A stretch of 64,000 nucleotides of DNA from Paenibacillus sp. ACRRY (GCF_022346995.1 NZ_JAKRNM010000004.1:124001-188000), one strand, 5' to 3'; shown: positions 48,459-58,100, numbered from the stretch's first letter. Notes: a model not told the origin generated them from the sequence alone. Program-made: numbers and translations.

Positions 48459-49691
48459 TTATGAAGAGAGGGATGTTGATTCCGTTTTGCTGCTAAAAGA
48501 TTTCTTCAGCCATTGGCCGCGCCATTTGGACTGCATTACCAGTACGAGCAGCATGGATGCGGCTGCGATCAGACTAAGGATGACGAATCCCGGCGTATAG
48601 GACTGATAGGAACTGTACAGTTGACCGAGAATCAGCGGGAGTGCATATCCGCCCAAACCTCCTGCCGCGCCGACAATGCCTGTCATCAGGCCGATTTCAT
48701 TGCCGAATCGTTGTGGAACCAACTGGAACACGGAACCATTACCAGCACCAAGGCACATCATGCCCAGGAATAACATGACGACGACAACAGGAAGTGGAGG
48801 AAGGAAGGATACCCCTACAAGCATGACACAGGCGCCTGTGTATAGAAATGTCAGCATCCGCGTACCACCGATTTTGTCTGCCAAGTAACCCCCAACTGGT
48901 CGGAAGAAGCTTCCGGCAATAACGCAAAAGGTTGTGATATCAGCGGCTCGGACAGGAGACAAGCCATATTGGGTGTTGAAGAAGATGGTCAGATAGTTAC
49001 ACAATCCCACGAAACCGCCAAAGGTAACACAATAAAATGCACAGAATACCCAGGCATCCCTTTGTTTCAGCAAGGTACCGTACTCAGACAGCTTTTTCGG
49101 TGCTGGCCGGTTGGGACTGTTACGGGCGAAGATGGAGAAAAGGATGAAAACGACCACGATTGGAATGATGGCGAGTCCGAAAACGACTTCCCAGCTGCCA
49201 AAATGAGTAGCGAGTCGGTTGGCAAACAGAGTAGCGAGTACAGTACCGCTATTCCCTGCTCCGGCAATCCCCATGGCAAGTCCCTGATGCTCCTTGGGAT
49301 ACCATTGTCCTGCGAGTGGAAGGGCAGCGGCAAATGAGGCACCTGCAACGCCAAGCAGGAGGGCAACAACATACAGCTGGCTTAGTGAGTCTACCCACAG
49401 CCAGCCCAGCAATAGAGGGATGAGCGTGACGCCCATGCCGATCTGAGCCGTGAGCTTTGGACCGATATAATCGGACATAAAGCCTAGGACAAGTCTAAGA
49501 ATGGAGCCGCCCAGAATGGGCAGTGCCACCAGATTGGCTTTTTCCAGGGGGGTCATCGGGTAATCCATGGCAATAACAACCGCGAGGGGGCCAAGCATGC
49601 CCCAAATCATAAAACTGATATCAAAATACAGAAATGCCCCGAAAAGGCTGGGCTTATGCCCGCTCTTCCAAAAACTTTTGCTCTCCACCAT
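48459..49691 (-). CDS. nasA: Nitrate/nitrite MFS transporter
   Basis: A 410-residue, 12-helix NarK/NasA-family transporter. The two nitrate-signature Gly-rich motifs are seen as GIAGAGNSGTVLATL (about 143-157) and GIVGAAGGLGGYALP (about 345-359). It imports nitrate for the divergent nasBC reductase. The ATG follows AAGGAG. Its transcript has a 165-base leader with tandem A..G.. hexaloop hairpins and a terminator, and a promoter overlapped by a GlnR/TnrA-like box. Confidence 0.9.
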   Translation of the reverse strand: MVESKSFWKSGHKPSLFGAFLYFDISFMIWGMLGPLAVVIAMDYPMTPLEKANLVALPILGGSILRLVLGFMSDYIGPKLTAQIGMGVTLIPLLLGWLWVDSLSQLYVVALLLGVAGASFAAALPLAGQWYPKEHQGLAMGIAGAGNSGTVLATLFANRLATHFGSWEVVFGLAIIPIVVVFILFSIFARNSPNRPAPKKLSEYGTLLKQRDAWVFCAFYCVTFGGFVGLCNYLTIFFNTQYGLSPVRAADITTFCVIAGSFFRPVGGYLADKIGGTRMLTFLYTGACVMLVGVSFLPPLPVVVVMLFLGMMCLGAGNGSVFQLVPQRFGNEIGLMTGIVGAAGGLGGYALPLILGQLYSSYQSYTPGFVILSLIAAASMLLVLVMQSKWRGQWLKKSFSSKTESTSLSS

Positions 49692-49750
49692 TCAGCATCG
49701 CTCCTTATCCAATTGAATAATCATATCCTGTCTCTGTGCAGTTCAGGCAG

Positions 49751-49792
49751 AAAAAGGCCGCAATTCGTCCAGATGATGAACGATTTGCGGCC
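49751..49792 (-). terminator. Leader terminator of nasA
   Basis: On minus, GGCCGCAA (49792-49785) pairs with TTGCGGCC (49763-49756), with inner TCG/CGA pairs, and is followed by TTTTT. It lies about 60 bases before nasA, inside its 5' leader, so it must be regulated or leaky. Confidence 0.85.
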
Positions 49793-49830
49793 TCATTGCC
49801 GGCAGGCAGGACACGTCATTGTGTTCCTGC
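49786..49830 (-). ncRNA. Tandem hexaloop (ANTAR-type) antiterminator, nasA leader
   Basis: Hairpin P1 (49806-49830) is a 9-bp stem with loop AATGAC; P2 (49786-49804) has stem GGC/GCC extended by C-G, G-C, T-A and loop AATGAG. Both loops are six bases with A1 and G4. One base separates the hairpins. The 3' strand of P2 is the 5' arm of the terminator, so P2 and terminator exclude each other. This is the layout recognised by ANTAR proteins (EutV, NasR). Confidence 0.7.
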
Positions 49831-49865
49831 ACCTGATTTGATCACAGCACGTGATTTTGATTCAA

Positions 49866-49905
49866 ATTATAAAAAGAGAATTTATATATGTCAATAAAAA
49901 TAACA
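49866..49905 (-). promoter_or_regulatory. nasA promoter with GlnR/TnrA-like box
   Basis: On minus, TTGACA (49889-49894), 17 bases, TATAAT (49866-49871): a perfect sigma-A promoter. TGTCAATAAAAATAACA (49889-49905) matches the GlnR/TnrA consensus TGTNANAWWWTNTNACA at 15 of 17 positions and overlaps the -35. Confidence 0.75.
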
Positions 49906-49950
49906 TTAAATTTTAAAATAAATCATTTTGAATGTTAATCTAGAATTGTG

Positions 49951-49990
49951 TGTTAATTTTGTTGACATATAACATGGTTTGCCGTAATCT
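49951..49990 (+). promoter_or_regulatory. nasB promoter with GlnR/TnrA-like box
   Basis: TTGACA (49962-49967), 17 bases, TAATCT (49985-49990). TGTTAATTTTGTTGACA (49951-49967) matches the GlnR/TnrA consensus at 15 of 17 positions and overlaps the -35. Confidence 0.75.
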
Positions 49991-50002
49991 GAATCTAATA
50001 TG

Positions 50003-50051
50003 AAATCACACAATGGCGTGTGATTTCCGGAGGCAACGGTGCCCTTTTCCG
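50003..50051 (+). ncRNA. Tandem hexaloop (ANTAR-type) antiterminator, nasB leader
   Basis: P1: AAATCACAC (50003-50011) pairs with GTGTGATTT (50018-50026) around AATGGC. P2: CGGA+GGC (50028-50034) pairs with GCC+TCCG (to 50051) around AACGGT. Both six-base loops have A1 and G4; one base lies between the hairpins. The 3' strand of P2 is shared with the 5' arm of the downstream terminator. No sequence copy of the nasA leader is involved apart from the loop pattern, which argues for selection on the structure. Confidence 0.75.
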
Positions 50052-50072
50052 ATCCATGGAGAAGGGATTTTT
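50042..50072 (+). terminator. Leader terminator of nasB
   Basis: CCCTTTTCC (50042-50050) pairs with GGAGAAGGG (50058-50066), nine pairs with one G-U, loop of seven, then ATTTTT. It precedes the nasB start by 46 bases. Confidence 0.85.
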
Positions 50073-50117
50073 CTGTTTATTTCTAACTCAGCATGTAACA
50101 GAGACAGGGGGCAGCCC

Positions 50118-52301
50118 ATGAGCAAAAAGAGACTGGTCGTAGTCGGAAACGGGATGGCAGGTGTTAGGTGTGTGGAAGAGATTATAGCCATATCTCCGGA
50201 TACATATGAGATTGTCATCTACGGAAGTGAACCACGTCCCAACTATAATCGGATCATGTTATCCAAAGTGCTGCAGGGTGAACACGATCTGCAGGACATT
50301 ATCATTAACGACTGGAGCTGGTATGAGGATCATGGCATCCGGCTGTGTGCGGGAGAGACAGTCCACAAGATTGATACTCCGTCCAAAACGATTGAAACGT
50401 TATCCGGAATGAGGGAGTCCTACGATATTCTAATCCTTGCGACAGGGTCTGCTCCGTTTATTCCGCCCATTCCTGGTGTGGATAAAGAGAGGGTGATGTC
50501 TTTCCGCACCATAGATGACTGCACACGTATGTCCGCGTATTCCAAAGTACATCGTAAGGCGGCCGTTATTGGTGGCGGATTGCTTGGGCTTGAAGCCGCC
50601 CGCGGACTGCTGCATTTGGGAATGGAAGCCGTTGTGGTACACAACGCCCCTTATATTATGAATCGGCAGTTGGATCTGCAGGCAGCGACCATGCTTCAGC
50701 ATGAGCTGGAAGCTCAGGGCATGTCTTTTCTATTAAACAAAAACACACAAAAAATTATGGGTCGGTCCCAGGCTCAGGGGCTTCAATTTACAGATGGAAC
50801 GAAGCTTGAAGCGCAGGTTGTCGTTGTGGCCGTGGGCATTCGCCCCAATGTTGAAGTGGCCAGGCGAAGCGGAATCAAGACCCAACGGGCGATTGTGGTC
50901 GACGATTATATGCGTACCAGCGTACCTGATGTGTATGCTGTCGGTGAATGTGCCGAACATCGGGGCATCAGTTATGGTCTGGTAGCCCCCTTATATGAGC
51001 AGGGTAAGGTACTCGCACGTTTTTTATGTGGGCAGGAGACAACAGAGTATAAGGGTTCAATTCCCTATTCCCAACTGAAGGTCTCTGGCGTTGACGTGTT
51101 CTCGGCCGGAAACATTAGCGGAGACGAAATGCGGACGGCTATACAGATGCTCGATGGTATTCGTGGTACGTATAAGAAAGTATTGATGAAGGAAGGGCAT
51201 GTAAGTGGAGCGATCCTGTTCGGGGATACGACGGAGAGTGCCAGCCTATTGGGACTTGTTCAGCGTGGGGCTGGCATCGAGGAGCTTGCTCCGCGCGAGG
51301 AAGGGACGAATCCAGCCGAGAAGGCGGCAGCAGCACTGCCTGATCAGGAGACGGTGTGCGCCTGTAACAATGTGAGCAAGGTGATGATCATGAGGGCCAT
51401 ACAGGATAAGGGGCTGGAGACTGCTGAACAGGTTAAGGAGCATACCAGAGCCTCCGGTTCCTGCGGCGGATGTCGTCCAATGGTTACGGCACTGGTGAAG
51501 CACACCCTGTATCTCCAGAAAAACGGCGGTAGTGCAAGTGAAACAGCACCTGCGGCAAAAACGGCAGAATGGCCCGTTTGCAGTTGTACGGATCTGGGCC
51601 ATGCCTCACTGAAAGAAGCGCTCAATCTGTTGTGGGATGGTTATCCCTCTGAGCTTGCAGCTTCAGCAGACCATCACCATCTGGATGGAATTCAAGAGGG
51701 AGATGGAATGAGAAGAATCATGCGGCAGCTGGACTGGAAAATAGAAGAAGGCTGCGATATCTGCCAATCTGCACTTCGTTACTATTTGAAAATAACCGGA
51801 AAGTGGATAAGTGTGCAGCAGCCTGATTGGGCTGGAAACCGGAATGATATCCTGCGGAATACGGTTGTGGGTATCGAGGTCCATGCAGGCGATCTAAAGT
51901 TCGAAGCCATGGCAGAGGACCTTCAATTCAGGTGGGTCCATGCAGATATGCCTGCTCCCGTGAAGGTGGCGCTATCGGGTGGAGCAAGCTCATGGGTAAG
52001 CCCGATCGTGCAGGATATTGGTTTGCAGGAATCTCCCGCTGGTTGGGAAATTTACGCAGGTGGTCATGCAGCCCATCCGGTAAAAGAAGGGGGACTTCTC
52101 GGACTTGGCGAGACGGAAAAAGATGCCGTGCGGCTGATCTCGGCATGCCTGGAGTGGTATCGCCGAACCGCCTGGTACGATGAACCCCTCTGGGCATGGG
52201 TAGAGCGATTGGGGTTCATATCGATCCGCGAAAATCTGCTGGATCAACAATTCCAGAACGAGCTGGCGGGCAGAACAGTAAGCGAATTGACGCTTAATTG
52301 A
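50118..52301 (+). CDS. nasB: Assimilatory nitrate reductase electron-transfer subunit
   Basis: A 727-residue flavoprotein. Residues 1-310 are an FAD/NAD(P)H pyridine-nucleotide oxidoreductase (VVVGNGMAGVRCVEEI, ILATGSAPFIPPIPG, VIGGGLLGLEAARGL, DVYAVGECAEH). A BFD-type [2Fe-2S] domain follows (CACNNVSK...GSCGGC), then a second CxC...CDIC pair. The C-terminal 170 residues look like one half of a siroheme nitrite reductase whose ligand cysteines are lost (GGASSW where NirB has a Cys-rich loop). It passes electrons from NADH to NasC. The ATG at 50118 follows AGGGGG; the longer frame reads through the leader structure. Confidence 0.88.
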   Translation: MSKKRLVVVGNGMAGVRCVEEIIAISPDTYEIVIYGSEPRPNYNRIMLSKVLQGEHDLQDIIINDWSWYEDHGIRLCAGETVHKIDTPSKTIETLSGMRESYDILILATGSAPFIPPIPGVDKERVMSFRTIDDCTRMSAYSKVHRKAAVIGGGLLGLEAARGLLHLGMEAVVVHNAPYIMNRQLDLQAATMLQHELEAQGMSFLLNKNTQKIMGRSQAQGLQFTDGTKLEAQVVVVAVGIRPNVEVARRSGIKTQRAIVVDDYMRTSVPDVYAVGECAEHRGISYGLVAPLYEQGKVLARFLCGQETTEYKGSIPYSQLKVSGVDVFSAGNISGDEMRTAIQMLDGIRGTYKKVLMKEGHVSGAILFGDTTESASLLGLVQRGAGIEELAPREEGTNPAEKAAAALPDQETVCACNNVSKVMIMRAIQDKGLETAEQVKEHTRASGSCGGCRPMVTALVKHTLYLQKNGGSASETAPAAKTAEWPVCSCTDLGHASLKEALNLLWDGYPSELAASADHHHLDGIQEGDGMRRIMRQLDWKIEEGCDICQSALRYYLKITGKWISVQQPDWAGNRNDILRNTVVGIEVHAGDLKFEAMAEDLQFRWVHADMPAPVKVALSGGASSWVSPIVQDIGLQESPAGWEIYAGGHAAHPVKEGGLLGLGETEKDAVRLISACLEWYRRTAWYDEPLWAWVERLGFISIRENLLDQQFQNELAGRTVSELTLN

Positions 52302-52327
52302 TCGAAAAGATAGGGAAGGGAGTGAAG

Positions 52328-54466
52328 ATGGGAATGAAGATATCAACTGAACACAGTTCGTCTCTATCAAAACTGCATGTACGGGAGACACAATGCCCGT
52401 ATTGCAGCGTACAGTGCAAAATGACCGTCGAGGAAGTTGCAGAGCCCATTGCTGGTGAGCGCCGTGCCACGTACACCGTTGAAGGAGTGCCGAATGAAGC
52501 TTCACAGGGAAGATTGTGTGTCAAAGGCATGAATGCACATCAGCATGCACTGAGTGGACAGCGGCTTCTGCAGCCCCTCATCCGTCGGGATGGTGAGCTA
52601 ATACCTTCTTCATGGCCTGAAGTCACTGAATACATCGCAGGACGTTTTACCAGTCTTCAGAATCAATACGGTGCAGATGTAATCGGTGTATATGGAGGGG
52701 GTTCCCTCACCAATGAAACAGCCTATTTGCTAGGGAAATTCGCAAGGGTTGCCTTAGGGACACGATATATTGATTATAACGGACGCTTCTGTATGTCTGC
52801 CGCTGCCTCTGCAGGAAGTAAGGTGTTTGGCATGGACCGGGGGCTGACATTCCGCTTGTCTGACATCCCGCGGGCTGAGTGCATTGTACTTGCAGGGACC
52901 AACGTTGCAGAGTGCCAGCCCACCCTGCTGCCTTATTTCAACCAGGCGAAGGAGAACGGGGCGTATATCATCGTTATTGATCCGCGCAGGACAGCTACTG
53001 CAGCCATTGCCGACCTTCATTTGCAGATCAAGCCGGGTATGGATGCACTGCTTGCGAACATCATGCTGAAGATTATTATGGAAGCTGGGCTTGTAAACGA
53101 GCATTTTATTGATGCAAGAACCCAAGGTTATGAGAGTCTGCAGAATGCACTGAGCGAGATAGACCTGGAAGAATCCGCAGTACAATGCGGGGTGGACTTG
53201 GACCTGATTCGACAGGCCGCAATGGTCTATGGTCAGGCGGAGACAGGCATGATCATGACTGCGCGCGGAGTGGAACAGCAAACGGATGGACATCTTGCGG
53301 TCCGTCATTTTCTTAACTTGGTACTGGCGACTGGGAAAATCGGCAGACCAGGTTGTGGTTATGGTGCGATCACTGGACAGGGAAACGGACAGGGCGGAAG
53401 AGAGCATGGGCAGAAGGCCGATCAGCTGCCGGGATATCGTTCCATAGAAAATGCACAGGACCGCGCACATGTAGCATCCGTCTGGGGAGTTGCGCCTGAA
53501 ACCTTGCCGGGAAAAGGTGTATCTGCCTACGAAATGATGGAGCGGGTGCACGATCAGGAGATCCGTGGCTTGCTTGTGATGGGCTCCAACCCGGTTGTAT
53601 CCAATCCCAATGTGCGTTTGGTAGAAGAAGGCCTCCGCAAGCTGGATTTTCTGGTCGTGGCAGATATGTTTCTGTCCGAGACAGCGAAGATGGCTGATGT
53701 GGTGCTTCCGGTCACGACTTATCTGGAGAACGAAGGTACGTTGACCAATCTGGAAGGCCGGGTGCTGTTAAGGGAACAGGGCAGACCGGCACCGGGAGGG
53801 ACTCGGCACGATTGGGATATTCTATGCTCCATTGCCAGCGAACTCGGCAAAGCTGCTTATTTTCAATATGAATGTGCCGAGGATATCTTCAATGAACTCA
53901 GACTGGCCAGCCGGGGCGGGGTTGCAGATTACTACGGAATGACCTACGAACGTCTGCGGAGGGAGAAAGGCATCTATTGGCCCTGCGTTTCTCTGGAGGA
54001 TGAAGGTGAAGGGCTGCTGTTCAGTGAGCGGTTTGCCCATGAGGACGGCAGGGCTGCATTTACAAGTGAATTAAGTGCTGGTTGGCAGGATGTCTCGCGG
54101 GAATTCCCTCTGATTCTGACTAATGGCCGCGTACTTCCTCACTATCTGACGGGCGTACAAACCCATCGGAGCCCAACACTGGAAGCCCGTGAACTGGAGA
54201 ATTTTGTTGAACTTCATCCGGGTACAGCTGCGCGTAATCGAATTATGGATGGAGAGTGGGTTGAGATTCAATCTGTGCATGGGAGCTTCACGGTACGTGC
54301 CCGTATTAAGGAACATATTCGCGAAGACACGCTGTTTGTACCGATGCATTGGGGCGGCATTCAGAACGTCAATCGGGCGACAAGGCCCGATCTGGACCCC
54401 TATTGCCGTATGCCAGGCTTCAAAACGGCTGCTGTAACGATTCGCCCTATGCGATTGGCCAGATGA
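52328..54466 (+). CDS. nasC: Assimilatory nitrate reductase catalytic subunit
   Basis: A 712-residue molybdopterin oxidoreductase. The N-terminal [4Fe-4S] ligands are Cys23, Cys26, Cys30 and Cys64 (CPYCSVQC...LCVKG). The Mo-bis-MGD regions are seen at YGGGSLTNETAYLLGKFAR, VLAGTNVAECQP, ATGKIGRPGCGYGAITGQGNGQGGREHGQ and the C-terminal molydopterin-dinucleotide domain (LILTNGRVLPHYLTGVQTHRSP). It reduces nitrate to nitrite in the cytoplasm. It starts 26 bases after nasB with AAGGGAG. No nitrite reductase (nasDE/nirBD) follows, unlike in B. subtilis. Confidence 0.92.
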   Translation: MGMKISTEHSSSLSKLHVRETQCPYCSVQCKMTVEEVAEPIAGERRATYTVEGVPNEASQGRLCVKGMNAHQHALSGQRLLQPLIRRDGELIPSSWPEVTEYIAGRFTSLQNQYGADVIGVYGGGSLTNETAYLLGKFARVALGTRYIDYNGRFCMSAAASAGSKVFGMDRGLTFRLSDIPRAECIVLAGTNVAECQPTLLPYFNQAKENGAYIIVIDPRRTATAAIADLHLQIKPGMDALLANIMLKIIMEAGLVNEHFIDARTQGYESLQNALSEIDLEESAVQCGVDLDLIRQAAMVYGQAETGMIMTARGVEQQTDGHLAVRHFLNLVLATGKIGRPGCGYGAITGQGNGQGGREHGQKADQLPGYRSIENAQDRAHVASVWGVAPETLPGKGVSAYEMMERVHDQEIRGLLVMGSNPVVSNPNVRLVEEGLRKLDFLVVADMFLSETAKMADVVLPVTTYLENEGTLTNLEGRVLLREQGRPAPGGTRHDWDILCSIASELGKAAYFQYECAEDIFNELRLASRGGVADYYGMTYERLRREKGIYWPCVSLEDEGEGLLFSERFAHEDGRAAFTSELSAGWQDVSREFPLILTNGRVLPHYLTGVQTHRSPTLEARELENFVELHPGTAARNRIMDGEWVEIQSVHGSFTVRARIKEHIREDTLFVPMHWGGIQNVNRATRPDLDPYCRMPGFKTAAVTIRPMRLAR

Positions 54467-54517
54467 ATCCCAAGATGTTCTCATAACACAAATCAGATCT
54501 GATTGAATACTGATGTG

Positions 54518-54558
54518 GCTGGGAGTTCCAAGGTTATTGGAACAACCCGGCTTTTTTT
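54518..54558 (+). terminator. Terminator after nasC
   Basis: GCTGGGAGTTCCAA pairs with TTGGAACAACCCGGC, then T7. The remaining stretch to 54740 holds a GTACA/TGTAC palindrome (54658-54669) but no clear promoter. Confidence 0.85.
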
Positions 54559-54740
54559 GCGTAAGTACGTTGGGGTGCACTAGTTCGCAGGTTTCAGGTA
54601 AACGTGAGGATTGGCCCATGATTGTGGCGGAAATATTGGTTATGATGCTAATAAGGGGTACATGTGTACGTATTTTTAGTTTTGTACTAGACTGGCGAGA
54701 CGTAATTAGTCAGTTCATATAGAAGAAGGGAGGGGGCGTT

Positions 54741-55160
54741 GTGAACGTATGGGTCACGGTCAAAAGCCTGGGCAAACGCAAGCCTGCACTTGCCAAGCAA
54801 GCTACAGAACTTCCGGAAACAACCGGAACGTTAAGAGAGCTAATCAAACATATGGTACACGTGCAGGTGAACGCTCTTCAGGAGAAGAGAAACAGTGCAG
54901 CGTTACTCACCTATCTTATGCCTGAGGAGATTCAACGTAAGGGATCAACGGGAAAAGTCGGTTTTGGTGAAGTGTACAATGAGGAGATTCAAGACCTGGA
55001 GCATGCGGTCCAAACGGCTATGATGGCTTATGAAGATGGACTATACAAAGTGTTCCTCAATGATGAAGAATTGTCCGAACTGGAGGCGCCACTGGAGTTA
55101 CAGGAAGATGACGAATTGGTGTTTATCCGGTTTACCATGCTTGCCGGCCGCTTGTGGTAA
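54741..55160 (+). CDS. Small beta-grasp (ubiquitin/MoaD)-like protein
   Basis: A 139-residue cytoplasmic protein. The order of predicted elements fits a beta-grasp fold: strand VWVTVKSL, strand KQATELPE, helix TLRELIKHMVHVQVNAL, an inserted helical part (about 50-95), then strands LYKVFLNDEEL and PLELQEDDELVFIRFTMLAG. The last part resembles the end of ThiS/MoaD/ubiquitin-like proteins, but the chain ends AGRLW rather than in a diglycine, so conjugation or sulfur carriage is not supported. GTG start with AAGGGAGGGG. It lies 22 bases before the giant DUF4132 gene, so they form a unit. The fold is inferred by eye. Confidence 0.6.
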   Translation: MNVWVTVKSLGKRKPALAKQATELPETTGTLRELIKHMVHVQVNALQEKRNSAALLTYLMPEEIQRKGSTGKVGFGEVYNEEIQDLEHAVQTAMMAYEDGLYKVFLNDEELSELEAPLELQEDDELVFIRFTMLAGRLW

Positions 55161-55182
55161 TAAATGATAAGGAGGAGATTGG

Positions 55183-58100
55183 ATGAATCAGAAAGATAAT
55201 GAACAGGTGTATATCAACGGTCTGCAAGAGAAGGCAGAGTCATTGAAGGGGACTTGGCCGGAGCTTGCAGGATATGTGGTGGAGATGGCTGGTTCCACGT
55301 ATTTGCGCGGAGATGAAGAAGTATATCTGAATACAGAGGATTTTCTTCAAAAGCAGGCTGCTGAAACGGGAAAGCCCTTATTCGAGCCCCTGCTGAACGT
55401 GCTTGAGCAGCTGACAAATGAATGGGTGGTGGAACGATTCCGTTACATTGCTGACCGCGCCACTAATTTTCCATACAGTGTCATGTACGAACGCCGTCCC
55501 TATCGAACTGCCAATCCTGAGCACCATTTGGGACAGGTAATTCGCAAACTCATCGCATTGCTTCGCATGGAGATTCGCCAATTCTCCCTGGACGAGTATG
55601 TATCGGTTCGTGAATATAAGTTTGATCATTTGTTTGAGGTTCGATCCGTGCTTCCGGATTGCATTGCATATGAACTGGACCATGACAACGGAGATATGAA
55701 GCGGGCATTACATGAGATCATATATGGAGACAATCAGTCAGCGCTACTTACTGGCGAGATGATCAAAGGTATATTCATGAGTGACCAGACAGAGGCGTAC
55801 CATATGGTTGGTGAGCTGCTTGTGGCAGCAAGGCTGCAGGAAGGGCTGCGCCAAAGTATCGTCGAACGGATGGATGAAGGAACCATTGAAGCATTTATAT
55901 ACATATTAAAAGTAATCATCGATCACAATCTCATTCGTTTCAGTTCAGTGGTTAGAGCGTTAGCCGTATGGACAGGTCTCGGAATTGAAGCGGCCAATTC
56001 GCGCGTTACATCACAGTTGATTGAGCAAGCCTATGAAGCATTGACCGATGCAGCTGTTCGTGAAGAGTGGGAGCAGGATTCAAATGCCAATAAGATATTT
56101 ATCAGTCTGTGGGCGACGGCTGTTATTGAAGAGGACCATCTTAATGACAAATTGATCCGTATTATGGATCAAGGCCAACTGTATCAGAAGATTGTTGCTC
56201 AATATGTGCTTGCGAACAGTCAGAATCGTGATCTGCGGCTAAGTATTGCCCGTCGCTATTTGGATGTACAGGATCTGGAGCTAATGCACTGGATTATTCA
56301 AAACTATGATGCCATGTACATGCATAACTGGCACTTCGAGAATGGAGAGAATCTGCGCAGCATTCACATTTCGCCCCTGCCTGTCTTTGAAGACAAGGCA
56401 ACCCGGCGTCAGGACTTCGATCAGTTGAAGCAGCTACTCGAACGAATTCCCCAGGGAGGGGAAGGTGGGCCATCTGGCGTTCTTGAATATGTCCATTACC
56501 GGATTGAACGGAATGATGTGATCAAAAAAATGCTCTATCTGGCTGCGTATGATATGGACCCCGAATGGATCGGAGAAGTCATTGCAATCAAGGACATGCT
56601 GAGCCCGGAACTTCGAGGCGAGCTGTTATCCCAGTTCGTTCGGCAGCCCGAAAAAGAGGTGCAAAGACAGTTTATGTTTGAGAGCCTGTCAGACAAAAGC
56701 ATGAGTAACCGGGAGATTGCCCTAATCAAAGTAAGGAAGCTTGAGCTGACTATTGACGAGATGAAACAGATGGAGGCCTTGCTCAAACTTAAGACCGGTT
56801 CACTACGGCAGAAGGTCATTCAGGTTCTTTTGCTGCAACCTGTAGATCAACTAGCTGTGTCACTGGAACGCTTGCTGAAGGCGAAGAATGAATTGCAGCG
56901 TCTTGGCGCACTTGAGCTGTTGACCGAAATTTCGGCGGATCCGGAACGTGCTGATCAGCACGAGCAATTACAGCCGTTAGCCGGATTGATCCAGAAGCCT
57001 ACCGCGAAGGAGCAGAAGCTGCTGGATAAGTTGACGGAGGAGGGCAGCCGGTATACCTCTTCGAATGGTTTTGGATTGTTCGACCCATCCCGGGTGGACC
57101 CATTGCTGCAGGAGAAGCGTGATTTTGGTGATTTCAATCCCAAGGAGATCTTCACGCTTTCGCTGGAGAAGGCCAAACCGTTTATGGAAGGATTAGATGC
57201 TCTGGTTCAACAACACAGGGATCATGAGTATGAAGTGGAGTATTATGCGGGATATCGAGAGACGCTCTTGATTGGAGCGAGCCTGCGCTCCATGGTCTCC
57301 TATGCGGAAAGAAATAACATGAAACAGATGGAACAATACCCTCTCCACGACGTTTGGGAGGCGTACGTTGCACACAGTGATCTGAACAGCAAGGAACTCA
57401 TGCAGCTTTATTTCATTCTGCAATTCAGCACATTGAGCGGCAACTTAAATGAACATTACAGCTATTATCACGACCAATATGATTATAACGAATTAAGCAA
57501 AATCCCATTATTGGAAGGCTGGCGCAAGTCTTTTGCCGAACAGACCTATCCTCTTTCCTATATGGAAGAAATGAAACAGATGGCGGCTTCGCTGACCTAT
57601 AAGGATCAGGTTGCTGAATTGATAGCAGCAGCGTTCAGGGACAGTAACCCTGCAGATACATTTGAGATCGCGGAGAAGACATGGGCCTCCATTATCGCCA
57701 GTATGCCGGACGATCAACTGGAGAAGGAAGCTGGCATGCTTCATATCCTGACGGAACGGTGGAACTACCTGGTAAGAAGCCGAATATATGATGATGCCAG
57801 TTTCCAAAGATTTTTCCAAACGGCTTATCAGTTCATCAACCTTGTGGGAAATACACAGCGTTTCTCCCTGTTATCATTCGAAGATTACGTGCGGGCATTC
57901 AAATTGCGTTTGATTGATGATCAGACTATGTATCGTCAGTTGCTGACAGGTGGGGATCGTTTTGCATTCATTCGTGAGCTGACATCGACACGCACCGAAG
58001 GCATCATGGATGATCCGGAACTGATAGAGCTGCGGAATACCGTCGTTGAACGAATTCTGGAGATTGAACTGACGCGAGGCGAACTTTCCACGGAAGTTAG

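Noticed and set aside
49996-50001. TAATAT as the nasB -10, which would put the GlnR/TnrA box near -49
   Set aside because: Transcription would then start inside hairpin P1; the TAATCT box at 49985 has correct spacing to TTGACA and keeps the full leader.
54600-54722. Short plus-strand ORF (54513-54722) upstream of the beta-grasp-like gene
   Set aside because: It starts at the nasC terminator, has no ribosome site and gives no recognisable protein.
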